NCBI GenBank assembly: GCA_038277395.1
Contig: CM076190.1
Location: 238,383,177 to 238,447,176, forward strand
Direction: 5' to 3'
DNA: 64,000 nucleotides
DNA from: Dryocosmus kuriphilus
Taxonomy: Eukaryota > Arthropoda > Insecta > Hymenoptera > Cynipidae
Shown: positions 55,035 through 64,000 of the stretch, in pieces
How the letters are laid out: the number at the start of each line of letters is the position of its first letter
Numbering within the stretch: position 1 is the stretch's first letter
Notes under the pieces: model-generated
Databases searched by the model: none
What the model saw: only the letters and a program-made list of their open reading frames with translations
Told to the model about the DNA's origin: nothing
Program-made: the position numbers and the translations under genes

Positions 55035-55170
55035 CTCTAGCACAATCGTGCATTAATCCCGTGTCCCGTGTCCTAAAGATTTTCTATCTTTTTCTATCTA
55101 GCTAGGATAGAAAAGGACAGAACATCTTTAGGACACGGGACACGGGAATAGTGCACGATTGTGCTCGAGT
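55035..55170. repeat. 136-bp foldback (near-perfect inverted repeat)
   Basis: The arms AGCACAATCGTGCA plus CCCGTGTCCCGTGTCC plus TAAAGAT are repeated in inverse order with very few differences (55035-55080 and 55125-55170). TCTATCTTTTTCTATC and GATAGAAAAGG pair further inward, leaving a tiny loop. No TSD is certain. Confidence 0.8.
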
Positions 55171-55649
55171 CTATATTAATTTATTATCCTTAAAGATAAT
55201 TTATAATGCTTTTTAAAATATTAATAAGTTTCAAATATCTAGTATAAACATTTTTATATAATTAAAGTCATAAGAATGACAACTTAGTGAAAAAAATTTA
55301 ATTTAGCAGTAATTTAATTTACTTATTTTTAAAATTGAACTTTTTTATTTATTATTCTTTTTTTTTGAGGTTGCATGCAGGAAAAGTAGTGAACAGACGC
55401 TTGAGTGAAAGGTGCATGTTTGGACAGTGATATTTGTCGTGAAAGTGTGTGGAGGAACGGAAAAGTGGTAGGGTTCAGGAGTGGAGGTGAAAAGGTAAGG
55501 GTAGAACAATTCGAAGCAGGGGAAGGGAATTAAAGGTTAAAAAGAGGGACAAAAAAGGAATGTCATTTTTGAGGTTATGTTAGCTGGACGTAAAAGTCTT
55601 ATTCATACTAGGGAATTAGGTGCGCGGAACTAGATTTGTAAGGGTTATA

Positions 55650-56580
55650 ACGTTCCTAGGCAGTGTAGGTCTGAGCTGGTAAGAGGGAGACCTATCTGGC
55701 CGGAGGGGATAATAATTAGGCGGGTGTATGAGCAAGGAGGTAAAACAGGGCTTGGAGGAAAGGCAGGAGTCGAAAGGGGAAATTGTGGTCCCGACTGGCA
55801 AACCGTTGGTGGTTTAGGGGACCAGACGTCGCTAGTAGACGCGTGGAGGAGATCCAGAGAACGGAAAAGAGAAAGGGAGGAACAGGCAGGAGGTGAAGTT
55901 GATGAGAAATAATCTAAAAGAAATAATACGCAGAGTTCGCCTAACTTAAGGGAGGTTGTAGGGGGAAGTAGTGATAAGGCAGGAAAAGAAACGATGACAG
56001 AAGCAATGGACAAAGAAACGACGGAGACGAAGCTGGATGTGATCCCAAGAATGCTACAGGAGGGAAAAGGGGAACGGAAAAGCATTAAGAAGAACTTAGC
56101 TAGAATGGATGCAAAATGGGGTCGCGAGATAGGTGGAAAGGGAATCTGAAAAAAGGGAAAGATGGGACAGAAGAAACAACATCATAATGGTAGGCATAAC
56201 GATACAAGAAAGAAATGGGAGAAAACGGTAGAGGAATTTTTAGAAAAGGAGTTTGGGGCAGGAGGGAAAATAAAGAAAGTGAGAAGACAGGTTACAAATG
56301 GTAAAGGGGTTTTAGTCGTAGAGATGGACTCTTGGGAAGCGAAACAAGAAGTCATGAAAATTTAAGAGTAGGCTAAGTCCAAGAAGAGTGTACTTGGATC
56401 AGGACCTAACATACAAAGGAAGAGAGATTCAAAGGAAAATAAGAGAGATAGCCAAAGAAGAAAGGAATAAATGTAGGACAGTTATGGTAGGGTATCAAAA
56501 GATCTGTGTACAAGGGGAGTGGCATAGGTGGAATGAGGACAAAGAAGGACTAGAGAAGGCGGATAAGCATTTTTTATAGA
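55650..56580 (+). pseudogene. LINE ORF1-like charged region
   Basis: Segments such as RSRERKREREEQAGGEVDEK (55850), MTEAMDKETTETKLDVIPRM (55995), KTVEEFLEKEFGAGGKIKKV (56225) and GREIQRKIREIAKEERNKCR (56412) form a Lys/Glu-rich, probably coiled-coil protein, broken by stops at 55912, 56147, 56363 and 56577. It resembles ORF1 of LINEs in ants and wasps in style (no test possible). Its role would be RNA binding. The start is not fixed. Confidence 0.5.
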
Positions 56581-56585
56581 AAGAA

Positions 56586-59552
56586 ATGCGGGACGAGAGC
56601 GAACTGCAAGGTTCGGTAAGAAAAAAGGACAAGGACAGGGCTAGTGAAGGCATAATAATGGGAGTCAAAGACAACTTAGAGGAGAAGGAGGTTATAAGAG
56701 ATACTGTAGAGGGCTTACAGGAGAGAAGGGTAAAAATAAAAGGAAGGTGGCATAGAATAGTGACAATTTATAACGGAATAAAAATGAAAAGAAAAAGAAA
56801 AGAAATAGAGAGTTACATAAGAGAAGATGAAGAGGAGATTCTAATAATAGGGGGATACTGGAATGCAAGAATGCAAGTGTTTACGTAGATGGAAAGTATA
56901 ACGAGAGAAAGCCATAAGACTATACTCTTAATAAGGAGGGAAAGGAACTATTAGGCTTAGTGGAAGAAAGGGGTTGGTATATATTGAATGGAAATAAGAA
57001 AGGAGATGAGAAAGGGGAATATACGTACATAAGAGTCAATGTGTCTACAGTGATAGATTACGTTATAGTCAATACAGAAGGTTGGCAGAATATTAAAAGA
57101 ATGAAAATACAGTCTAGAGTAGAATCGGATCATCAAACTTTAGCTGTGTGTCTAAAAAGTAGAATAAATAAAGAAAATGGAACATCGGAGGGAGAAGTAG
57201 TAGAGAAAGAAGTGTGGACGGAAAAACAAGGAATGAATATAGAGAAAGGACAGGAAAATTAGAATGTGAGAAGGTAGAGTTATTAGAGGTGTAAAAAGAA
57301 TAAAAAAAAAAGGTGAAAAAGGCTACGAAAGTAAAAACGATAAAAATTAGGAGGGGAAAGGATAAGAACTGGACAAATCCATGGTGGGATTGTGAATTTT
57401 GGAAAAAGAAAAAGGAAGCTAAAGAAGCGTATAAGAACGGGAAAAAGGGAACGGAAGCAAATTCGAATTATGTAAAGATTAGGAAAGAGTATACAGATAT
57501 ATGTAAGAGAATAGAGGAAAAGAAGCAAAAAGAAATAGAGAAAGAAATTAGTTGGACTAAAACGGAGGGCTAGGCGTGGAAATTTATAAATAAAATGACA
57601 AAGAAAAAAGAGGGAATAAGTGTCAAGATAAAAATGAAAGAGTGGAGGAGACATTTAAAAGAAATGTATATAGGTTCAGATGAAAAGAAGACAGATGACT
57701 AGCAGAGAGTGATAAGAGAGGAAAACGATGAGGAGCTAGGGGATGAACAGACAGAAGTGCAATTGAATAGGCTAAAGAAAGGGAGGGCAGGAGGAGGTGA
57801 TTGGCTAAGTAATGAGGTATGGTTTTACAGCAGTGTAGAAACGAGAGGGAAGTTGAAAGAGGTGGTGAAAAGGGTTTGGAGAGGGTAGGGATTTCCGGAT
57901 GAGTGGAGGGGAGGTTTGATAACACCAATATACAAGAAAGGAGATAAATAGAAGGTTGATAATTATAGGGGGATAACACTCCTGAATACGGCGTACAAGG
58001 TATATGCGTTGGTTCTGACAGAAAGGTTAAAGAAGGAGGTAGAAGTCAAAGGGATACTACCGGAGAATCCGGCAGGATTTAGAGAGGGCAGAAGTAGGCT
58101 GGACAACATATATATACTACAAAATGTAGTAGAGAAAGAGGCGGAAAGAAAATGGGGAAAACTATGTGCGTTCTTCGTAGATTTAAAGGCCGCATTCCCA
58201 TCGATAAATAGGAAAAAATTGTGGGAGGTAATGAAGAAAAGGGGAATAAGTGACTGTTTAATAGAAAAGGTAAGGGAAATTTACAAGGAAACAAGGGATA
58301 GAGTTAGAGTGGGAAAAGAAACATCAAAGGAGTTCTGGACAGAGCTAGAGTTGAGACAGGGGTGCCCATTGAGCCCACTGCTATTTGCAGTGTTTATAGC
58401 GGACCTGGAAGAGGAGTTTAAGAAAGGATTTGAAGGGGGAGTTGTAGTAGGGAGGAAAAGATTTTGGTCGCTGGCATACGCAGATGATATTGTGTTACTT
58501 GCTAGGGAGGTAGATGTCTTGAGAAGCATGATGAAAAGAGTAGAGAGATATCTGCAAGAAAAGAAGCTAATACTGAATGTAAAAAAGTCCAAGGTAATAG
58601 TTTTCGGAAAAGGAGGTGGAAAAATGAAAAATAGAGACGAATGGCAATAGATAGTAGAAAGTGTTAAAGAAATAGAAGAGTTTGTTTACTTAGGATTTTT
58701 GTTTAAGATAATGGGAACATAGAGGGCATGTGAAGGAAAGAGTAAAAAGAGCAACGGTAGTCATGAAGAAGGTGTGAGGAATAGGAGAGAAATTATTTAG
58801 AGATGATTTCAAGAGAAGAATGAGAAGGTATGAGGCGTTACTGATGAGTCTTTTACTGTATGGAGTGGAAATTTGGGGTGGGGGAATACGAGGAAGTGGA
58901 AAGACTGCATGAAAAATTTTATAGATCGACGCTGGGTCTGGATAGAAGCACGCCATGGTACATAGTATTGAAAGAGGTAGATAGAGGAAAAAGTAAGATA
59001 AGAGCAGGGAATAGAGCATACAAGTTTGAAGAAAAAGCATTGGAAAGTAATGGAAGAATGATTGTTAAAGCATGTTTAGAAGAGAGAGAATTAGTATTAG
59101 GGGGGAGAAAGGGATTAGAAGAAAGAGAAAGGTACCTAAATAGGAATGGTTGGTCAAGGGAATTAGTGAGGAGAGGACACATAATGGGAATAAAAGTACA
59201 ATAAAATTTGATGAATAGATATAGAGAGGTACTAAGGCAAGTGATTGAAAATAAAATAAAAGGAGCAAAATATAATAAAAAGTATGTCTGGATAAAAGTA
59301 GAGGGTATAGAAAAATATTTGGAGAATAAGGGGGAAAGAGGATCGCAGACACTGATCGCGATAGTAAGATGTGGGAACACGGAGGAATGGAACAAGTACT
59401 GGGTGAAGGAAGAAGAAAGAAAATGCATGATATGTGAGAGAGGTAGAGCAACGTTTAAGCACTGGTTGGAGGATTGTGAAAAAGTAGAAAAAGGTTGCAT
59501 GACAATGGGAAAGATGTGGAATAAAAAGGTAAAGGTGGAGGCAATGGTGTAG
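56586..59552 (+). pseudogene. LINE ORF2: endonuclease, reverse transcriptase, zinc knuckle
   Basis: Endonuclease remains at 56660-57262: HRIVTIYNG, ILIIGGYWNARM (the family GDxNAR box has lost its Asp), and SDHQTLAVCL (intact). RT at 57690-58650 has KLKAAF-like AFFVDLKAAFPSINRKKLWE, ELRQGCPLSPLLFAVFIADL and LAYADDIVLLAREV, so YADD is intact, and LNVKKSKVIVFGKGG. After frame breaks, 58860-59552 has the post-RT domain, with CMICERGRATFKHWLEDC (C-x2-C-x8-H-x4-C). The RT segment of 213 codons is fully open, while the endonuclease is broken; the copy is inactive as a whole. Confidence 0.8.
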
Positions 59553-59694
59553 TTGAGATATCTGGATAAAATGAAAATAAAGAGAGGAGATTGACGTGTA
59601 AGGGGGAAGGGATAAGGAAAGAAAAATGTAAAATATGTAATTTATAAGCTAATTATACTATATTACGTTTTAGAATGTTAAATAGGATTAAAAG

Positions 59695-59810
59695 CTTGCC
59701 AGCGAAATGGCAAAAAAACTGGCGAGCGAAAAGGCACATTAACTGGCGAGAGAAAAGAAAAAATGGCGAACGAAAAGGTACAAAATCTAACGAGCGAAAG
59801 GACAATACGA
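59695..59810. repeat. Minisatellite of ~26-bp units in the LINE 3' region
   Basis: Four to five units of the type CTGGCGAGCGAAAAGGCACA. Confidence 0.8.
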
Positions 59811-60189
59811 ATAGAAGAAAATAAACCGAATTGTTAAAGAGTGGAAAGAATGAGTGGCATTAACAGAATGAAGTTAGAGTGGAAAATAGTTGTAAGAGTT
59901 TGTAATTAATGTAAATATTATACATGTAATCTTCGATGTAGCAGACTGTACCAGCATGTTTGTGGGCCATGATGGCCGAAATAAAACCTCTTATATTGGT
60001 AATACTAGTTTTTTTGATGATTTCACAGCGTAGTCGTGATTTCTTTTTTCATATTTTCCAAAATCTGTTAACTGTATTTGAATATATTCATAAAGAATTT
60101 TATTTTGGTATCGGCTTTCATTTTAACTCTTTTTATTTAATGTTGTGGTATTCTTATGACTTAATTTTTTTATTTTTCAAAAATAAAAC

Positions 60190-60232
60190 AGTGATAGTTA
60201 CCCGCGCGCATCGCGCGGGCAAAAGCTAGTAT
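60190..60232 (+). mobile_element. Helitron 3' terminus
   Basis: A near-perfect GC hairpin (CCCGCGCG / CGCGCGGG) is followed after CAAAAG by CTAGT and then A/T-rich host sequence, the canonical Helitron end. The 5' end of this copy was not located. Confidence 0.65.
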
Positions 60233-61260
60233 TTCGATGATACTAACCTTTGATGATGAGGATACGCGTGTTCGTGTTTCCTACGTTCTGTACCTCCGCT
60301 TTCGGAGTTGTATCCTGTAAAAATAATGAAATTTTCAAAAGCTTCCCTGTGTGCGCAAAATTTCATAAGATCATAAATGTTATTTGCCAACAAAAAATAC
60401 TCACAGGGAGAATAGAAAACAATGTGTTTTTTCCTCAAGAAAGTGAAGAGGCAGCAATTCGAAGAGCGCTAAATATTTAGGAGTTTCTTCTCTTAAACTT
60501 GAGGAGGCTTCCGTTGCTGCAATGACGATATTTTTCAACTTCTCCTAAGCTCCACTTCTTGCCGCACGCACTTGTTTTCTATTTATTGACTCTTCTTCGA
60601 AGATGCGAAATAAGACTGCACTTTTCAATGCTATTCTTTCGTTCCAGAACTCTTTCATGTTCCTCCCAAAAAGGACAGAAGCATGGTTCAGGAAACGTCT
60701 CTCATTTTCAAGATGCGGCAATTTTTGAGAATATTCTTTGCAGGACCCACTCTGTCGATAATATCTATCTATGTAGTGATTTTATAAAGAGAAGAAATTT
60801 GAAAAGAGAAGAGGTAACCTTAAGAATGAAACCTTTTATTTCGGAGGAGCTATTTCGCCAGACAGCTAGTCCAAAAGTGCAGCATGATTGGTGGAAATTA
60901 TATCCACCATCCACCCCTTTTCCAGCTTCTCCAATTATGTTGCGCAACTTGTACAACCTTGTCTGGCGAAATAGCCGCAGCCTTTTTATTTTGCTTTTAT
61001 CCATTTTGGTAATCATGCGGCAGCTGTAGAAAATTAACCTATAATATGTATCACAGAGCTGAACTTACCGCTTGATAATTGAAGAACTGCGAAAAGATGC
61101 ACTCCGAGTAATTTTTTTCTGTACTTCATAAGAAACTTTGCACTTCACGAAACCAAAACGAAACTTTGCTTTGCTTGAAGAAATTAAATATAGTCGGCGT
61201 TCTTCGTCCTTCTCTCTTCTCTTACTCCTCTTACATCAGCACTGAAACGCATGCCCGCAT
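60233..61260 (-). other. Possible 5' end of an unidentified gene; promoter-like sequence
   Basis: On the minus strand, ATG at 61129 reads MKYRKKLLGVHLFAVLQLSS, a good signal-peptide shape, ending at a GTAAGTTC donor (61068). An acceptor at 61024 would add three residues and a stop, so this exon pairing does not make a long protein. Upstream (61200-61290), GCATGCCCGCATGCG, an ATTGG box and C/T-rich sequence look promoter-like. A further exon-like piece is at 60246-60315 (acceptor TTTTTACAG, donor AAAG/GTTAGT). A 156-codon + frame at 60559-61029 has no family features. Nothing here is firm. Confidence 0.2.
60850..60974. repeat. 15-bp inverted repeat with 95-bp spacer
   Basis: CTATTTCGCCAGACA at 60850-60864 and its exact inverse at 60960-60974. 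A possible miniature element or hairpin RNA. Confidence 0.6.
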
Positions 61261-61299
61261 GCGTACAGACCAATAGCGCGTCGGCTTTTCCCCCATACT

Positions 61300-61440
61300 C
61301 AGAGTTTTTCCGATGCTAGTGTATGGGACGCGCACTTGTATGGAAAATTTCCAAGTGACGAGCGGGAAATTTCAATACATGTATGGGAAATTTAAATGTA
61401 TGGAACAAAAACCATACTTCCGTATGGAATATTTCCGATT
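61300..61440. repeat. Cluster of GTATGG / CCATAC motifs
   Basis: TAGTGTATGGGACGCGC, CTTGTATGGAAAATTTCC, ATGTATGGGAAATTT and CCATACTTCCGTATGG resemble the units at 52440-52745. Confidence 0.5.
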
Positions 61441-61555
61441 ATTTTTAACAGTGTTGACTTTGAGAAATAATGTGACTCTATATAATAATTCAAATGACTT
61501 TTCAAATTTTTCATAGTAATTTTTTTCTAGAAAAAGTTTCAATTTTACATATATT

Positions 61556-62078
61556 CGGGTGTACTTCCGAAAAGGACATATGTCCGATTTTCTTGAAGAT
61601 CCGTGTACTTATGTATTTTGACGCGCTGATTACGAACATGATAGTGAAAATTGGCGACTAGTCGATTTTCATCGTAAAAACCATGAAAAACCCATAAAAA
61701 TCATGGTTTTTTGCGTTTATCTCAGCTAATATGCAAAATAAAAAAAAATGGTTCAAATAAAAGTTGTAGACCTCATTAAAACACACTTTTTTATTGCATA
61801 CATTTTTTCGTACGAGTGATAGTTTTCGAGAAAATCAGCGATATATCGATTTTTCACGTTAAAAATTGTATAGAATACGTGAATTCATAACTCCATTAGT
61901 TTCGGCTTGGTGCCTACTGACGCTCTTCACCGCGAGAAGGTTGGAGTTCTTTGAGGAGTATATTTTTTTTAGATTTTTGTAGTTTTTATTTATTTTTTTT
62001 TAATTTTTAAATATTTTTAACGTTTTTTTGTTAATGTTTTATTTTTTTTCTGTTCTTTAATGTAAATAAACAATATGT
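61556..62078. repeat. Dispersed repeat piece and AT-rich flank; no gene
   Basis: 61560-61635 (GTACTTCCGAAAAGG... ACTTATGTATTTTGACG) recurs at 63825-63890. The rest, up to the Merlin gene, is AT-rich with no gene. Confidence 0.5.
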
Positions 62079-63053
62079 TTATTTGTCCTTTCCCGGATAG
62101 TAAATTTTAATGTCGCGAAACAGTTGAAGAAAAGGATCAGTATTTAGTTTTTGGATGCGACGCCGCCACAAAAATTCAGAAAGGTGATCGGCTAAGCTAT
62201 TTTTTTTGACTCCACCTCGAGACAAAAATCGACGCATCCAACGCCAGGAGGATTCAACATTTTGCGTGTGTGCCCCGGTATCGCTGTTTACAAATTCTTC
62301 GGAATGATTTACAGTCTTATGCACATAACCATAGTTCTATAAATCGATGTAGCCTTTCCAGCAATCAGTGTGGATTTCACTGCCGGCAGCTACATGCTTT
62401 TGTATTAAAGCTATTAGGGTGTTTTTATCTCTTTTGTTATCAGGGCAAATTTCTAACCTATAATTATGTGCATGTCCCCGGTGAATCATTCCTACGATCC
62501 AGGAACCTTCCACAACACGCCCTCTTTCGTACTTTCGACGACCTATTTTGCACTCATCTATTTCAATAATTTCGCCAATACCCCCAATCTGACCTTACGC
62601 CTCAAATGTTTGGTCGAGAGCAACCATACACACTTCTTTACAGAAGGAAAACCGATCTGAGACAGTTTCCGTAGATACTTGTTGATCATCAATGATACTG
62701 CACTCTCGAATGGTCTGATTAAAATTCAAGTTTATTGCAAAGCTGTATGTTATCAGCATACAAGCTGCCGCAGAAATGTGGCATCTTTCAAACCACGTGT
62801 CTTCTGCTATCGTAAAACTATGATTGTACTTACCGTATTTTTGGCAAATAAATTTACCACACGTTAGGTACATTTCGGAGGCTTTTAGTGTTTTCTTGTG
62901 TTTCAAACAGTACCTTTCACGTGGAATAAGTTCCACTTCACGTAACCACTCGAGGGTTTTTTTCCCGACTTTGAAAAATTGTGCCCAATTTAAAAATATT
63001 ATACTTTGTGTCCATACTTTTTTTTTATTTAGACGCCAACGACCAGTAAACAA
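62079..63053 (-). pseudogene. Merlin (ISXO2/IS1016-like) DDE transposase
   Basis: On the minus strand: an N-terminal zinc-ribbon-like stretch (CLKHKKTLKASEMYLTCGKF), WFERCHISAAACMLITYSFA, QVSTETVSDRFSFCKEVCMV, and after a frame break near 62595, IIEIDECKIGRRKYERGRVV (first Asp), GSEIHTDCWKGY (second Asp), a TAG at about 62340, then NYGYVHKTVNHSEEFVNSDT, GAHTQNVESSWRWMRRFLSR and LADHLSEFLWRRR. The ID-E-KIGRRKY and TGAHTQNVES blocks are those of the ISXO2-like family, which in animals means Merlin. Only one stop and one frameshift separate it from an open 300-codon gene. TIRs were not found. Confidence 0.85.
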
Positions 63054-63169
63054 CGATTGTAAATTATGTATCGTGAATAAATGCTACTACAGAGAGAGAT
63101 TTCTAATACGATGAGACAAGAAAGAATATTTATATTGCGAGTAACGTTCGCTACCGAGATGTTTCTCGT

Positions 63170-63320
63170 AATGGGGGTAGCGCTACTCCCACTCAAAGCT
63201 TTTCATCTGAGTGGGGATAGCGATACTCCCACTCCAAGTTAGTCCTCTGAGTGGGGATAGCGCTACTCCCACTCCAAGTTATTCCTCTGAGTCGGGGTAG
63301 CGCTACTCCCACTCTAATTT
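63170..63320. repeat. ~58-bp tandem repeat with GTAGCGCTAC palindrome
   Basis: Three to four units of the type CTGAGTGGGGATAGCGCTAC then TCCCACTCCAAGTT; GAGTGGG and CCCACTC also pair inside each unit. Confidence 0.85.
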
Positions 63321-63329
63321 TTTTCTCGG

Positions 63330-63820
63330 ACCACTTTTCTCTACCATTCCCTTTACCATTTCCCTTTACCATTCCTTTTATCATTCCCTTTGCCATCCTC
63401 TTTACTATTCCCTTTACCATTCCCTTTGCCATTCCTTTTACTATTCCTTTTGCCATTTCCCTTTACCATTTCCTTTCACCATACCCTTTGTTATTCCCTT
63501 TACCATTCTTTCTACCATTCCCTTTGCCATTTCTCTTTGCCATTCCCTTAACCATTTTCCTTTAACATTCCCCTTTACCATTCCTTTTGCCATTTCCTTT
63601 ACCATTACCTTTGCCATTCCCTTTGCCATTTCCTTTGCCTTTCCCCTTTGCCATTCCCTTTGCCATTTCTCTTTGCCATTCCCTTAACCATTTTCCTTTA
63701 ACATTCCCCTTTAACATTCCTTTTACCATTCCTTTTACCTTTTCCCTTTACCCTTCCCTTTGCCATTTCCCTTAACCATTCCCTTTACCATTTCCCTTTG
63801 CCATTTCCTTTACCCTTTCC
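63330..63820. repeat. Pyrimidine-rich ~12-bp tandem repeat
   Basis: Units CCCTTTACCATT / CCCTTTGCCATT are repeated about 40 times. Both strands are open because of the 12-bp period; the predicted PFTIPFAIPF and KGMVKGMAKG peptides are artefacts. Confidence 0.95.
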
Positions 63821-63884
63821 GGGTGAACTTCCGAAAAGGGTGGACCTTCGATTTTCTTCGGGCTCCGCATACTTATGTATTTTG

Positions 63885-64000
63885 ACGTGTGACTGGTCAC
63901 GAAAATAATGTAAGGTCCATACCCCTACCCCTTTTCCAGCGCCGTGGGGGGAGGCACCCCTGTGACTGGTCACAAAAATAATGTAAGGCCGTACCCCTAC
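63885..64000. repeat. ~75-bp tandem repeat cut by the window end
   Basis: TGTGACTGGTCACGAAAATA and TGTGACTGGTCACAAAAATA at 63886 and 63961 each start a unit that includes ATGTAAGG...ACCCCTAC. TGACTGGTCA is an inverted motif. Confidence 0.85.

Larger units (their letters stand above)
55380..59995 (+). mobile_element. Purine-rich LINE (endonuclease + RT + C-terminal knuckle)
   Basis: The + strand encodes a charged ORF1-like region, an endonuclease, an RT with YADD, and a C-terminal CCHC-type motif, followed by a 24-bp minisatellite and a GGCCATGATGGCC hairpin before AATAAA near 59982. The coding strand is unusually purine-rich (A/G), which makes long but meaningless frames on the other strand. 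Confidence 0.8.

Noticed and set aside
55645..59500. Long minus-strand frames rich in Leu, Ser, Phe and Pro
   Set aside because: Shadows of the purine-rich LINE coding strand.
60559..61029. 156-codon frame on the + strand as a host protein
   Set aside because: No conserved motif, an inverted repeat lies within it, and the opposite strand is open too.
63193..63775. Open frames on both strands with PFTIPFAIPF or KGMVKGMAKG peptides
   Set aside because: They come from a 12-bp tandem repeat, a multiple of three, which stays open by chance.
1..64000. tRNA genes
   Set aside because: I scanned for tRNA-like A and B boxes and cloverleafs by eye and found none I would support; a tRNAscan run would decide.

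Overview
The window reads as repeat-dense nuclear DNA from an arthropod, most likely an insect. A hymenopteran is plausible because of the style of the non-LTR elements, but this is an impression and not a test. There is no bacterial or organellar gene organisation. Introns with GT-AG borders are visible, the background is AT-rich, and nearly every recognisable coding stretch belongs to a transposable element. I find no convincing intact host gene.

Layout. 1-6 kb: a decayed BEL/Pao LTR retrotransposon (+). 6.5-7.4 kb: a relic of a repeat-associated family with an FTGCD motif (-). 8.1-9.9 kb: a Penelope-like element (RT plus GIY-YIG, -), with a hammerhead-like motif at 10.05 kb. 10.4-11.95 kb: copy 1 of an unrecognised family that keeps an open terminal exon; copy 2 is at 46.5-47.3 kb. 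12.5-17.8 kb: a LINE (-) split by a 2-kb solo LTR. 18.9-21.6 kb: a complete mariner-related element with long TIRs and an internal minisatellite. 21.7-23.0 kb: a hAT transposase relic (-). 23.7-32.8 kb: a gene of unknown family (+) that appears to sit between inverted terminal arrays. A 6,385-bp MULE with a 9-bp target duplication is inserted in it, and that MULE in turn carries a hAT-type MITE and a 148-bp satellite in its introns. 33.6-34.7 kb: a mariner relic (-). 36.4-37.4 kb: two copies of a 5S-rRNA-derived SINE carrying a hammerhead-like fold (a third, older copy is at 23.3 kb). 38.3-42.0 kb: a GAATTC-rich satellite with a higher-order period near 600 bp. 42.0-46.5 kb: a Jockey-like LINE (+) interrupted by a LINE-derived SINE. 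47.9-51.0 kb: Penelope-like fragments, a second copy of that SINE, and a non-autonomous Helitron. 51.4-55.2 kb: GC-rich palindromes, a TA microsatellite, an LTR-like segment, two uncertain exons and a foldback. 55.4-60.0 kb: a purine-rich LINE (+). 60.2 kb: a Helitron 3' end. 62.1-63.1 kb: a Merlin (ISXO2-like) transposase (-). 63.2-64.0 kb: tandem repeats running off the window.

The genes do not form a pathway. The window is a stack of nested insertions whose order can often be read from target-site duplications and interrupted frames. The best candidates for something new are the 5S-SINE with an embedded type III hammerhead-like fold, the inverted-array element with an unknown protein, the MULE with two homologous alternative last exons, and the two-copy family with a conserved RS-rich terminal exon.
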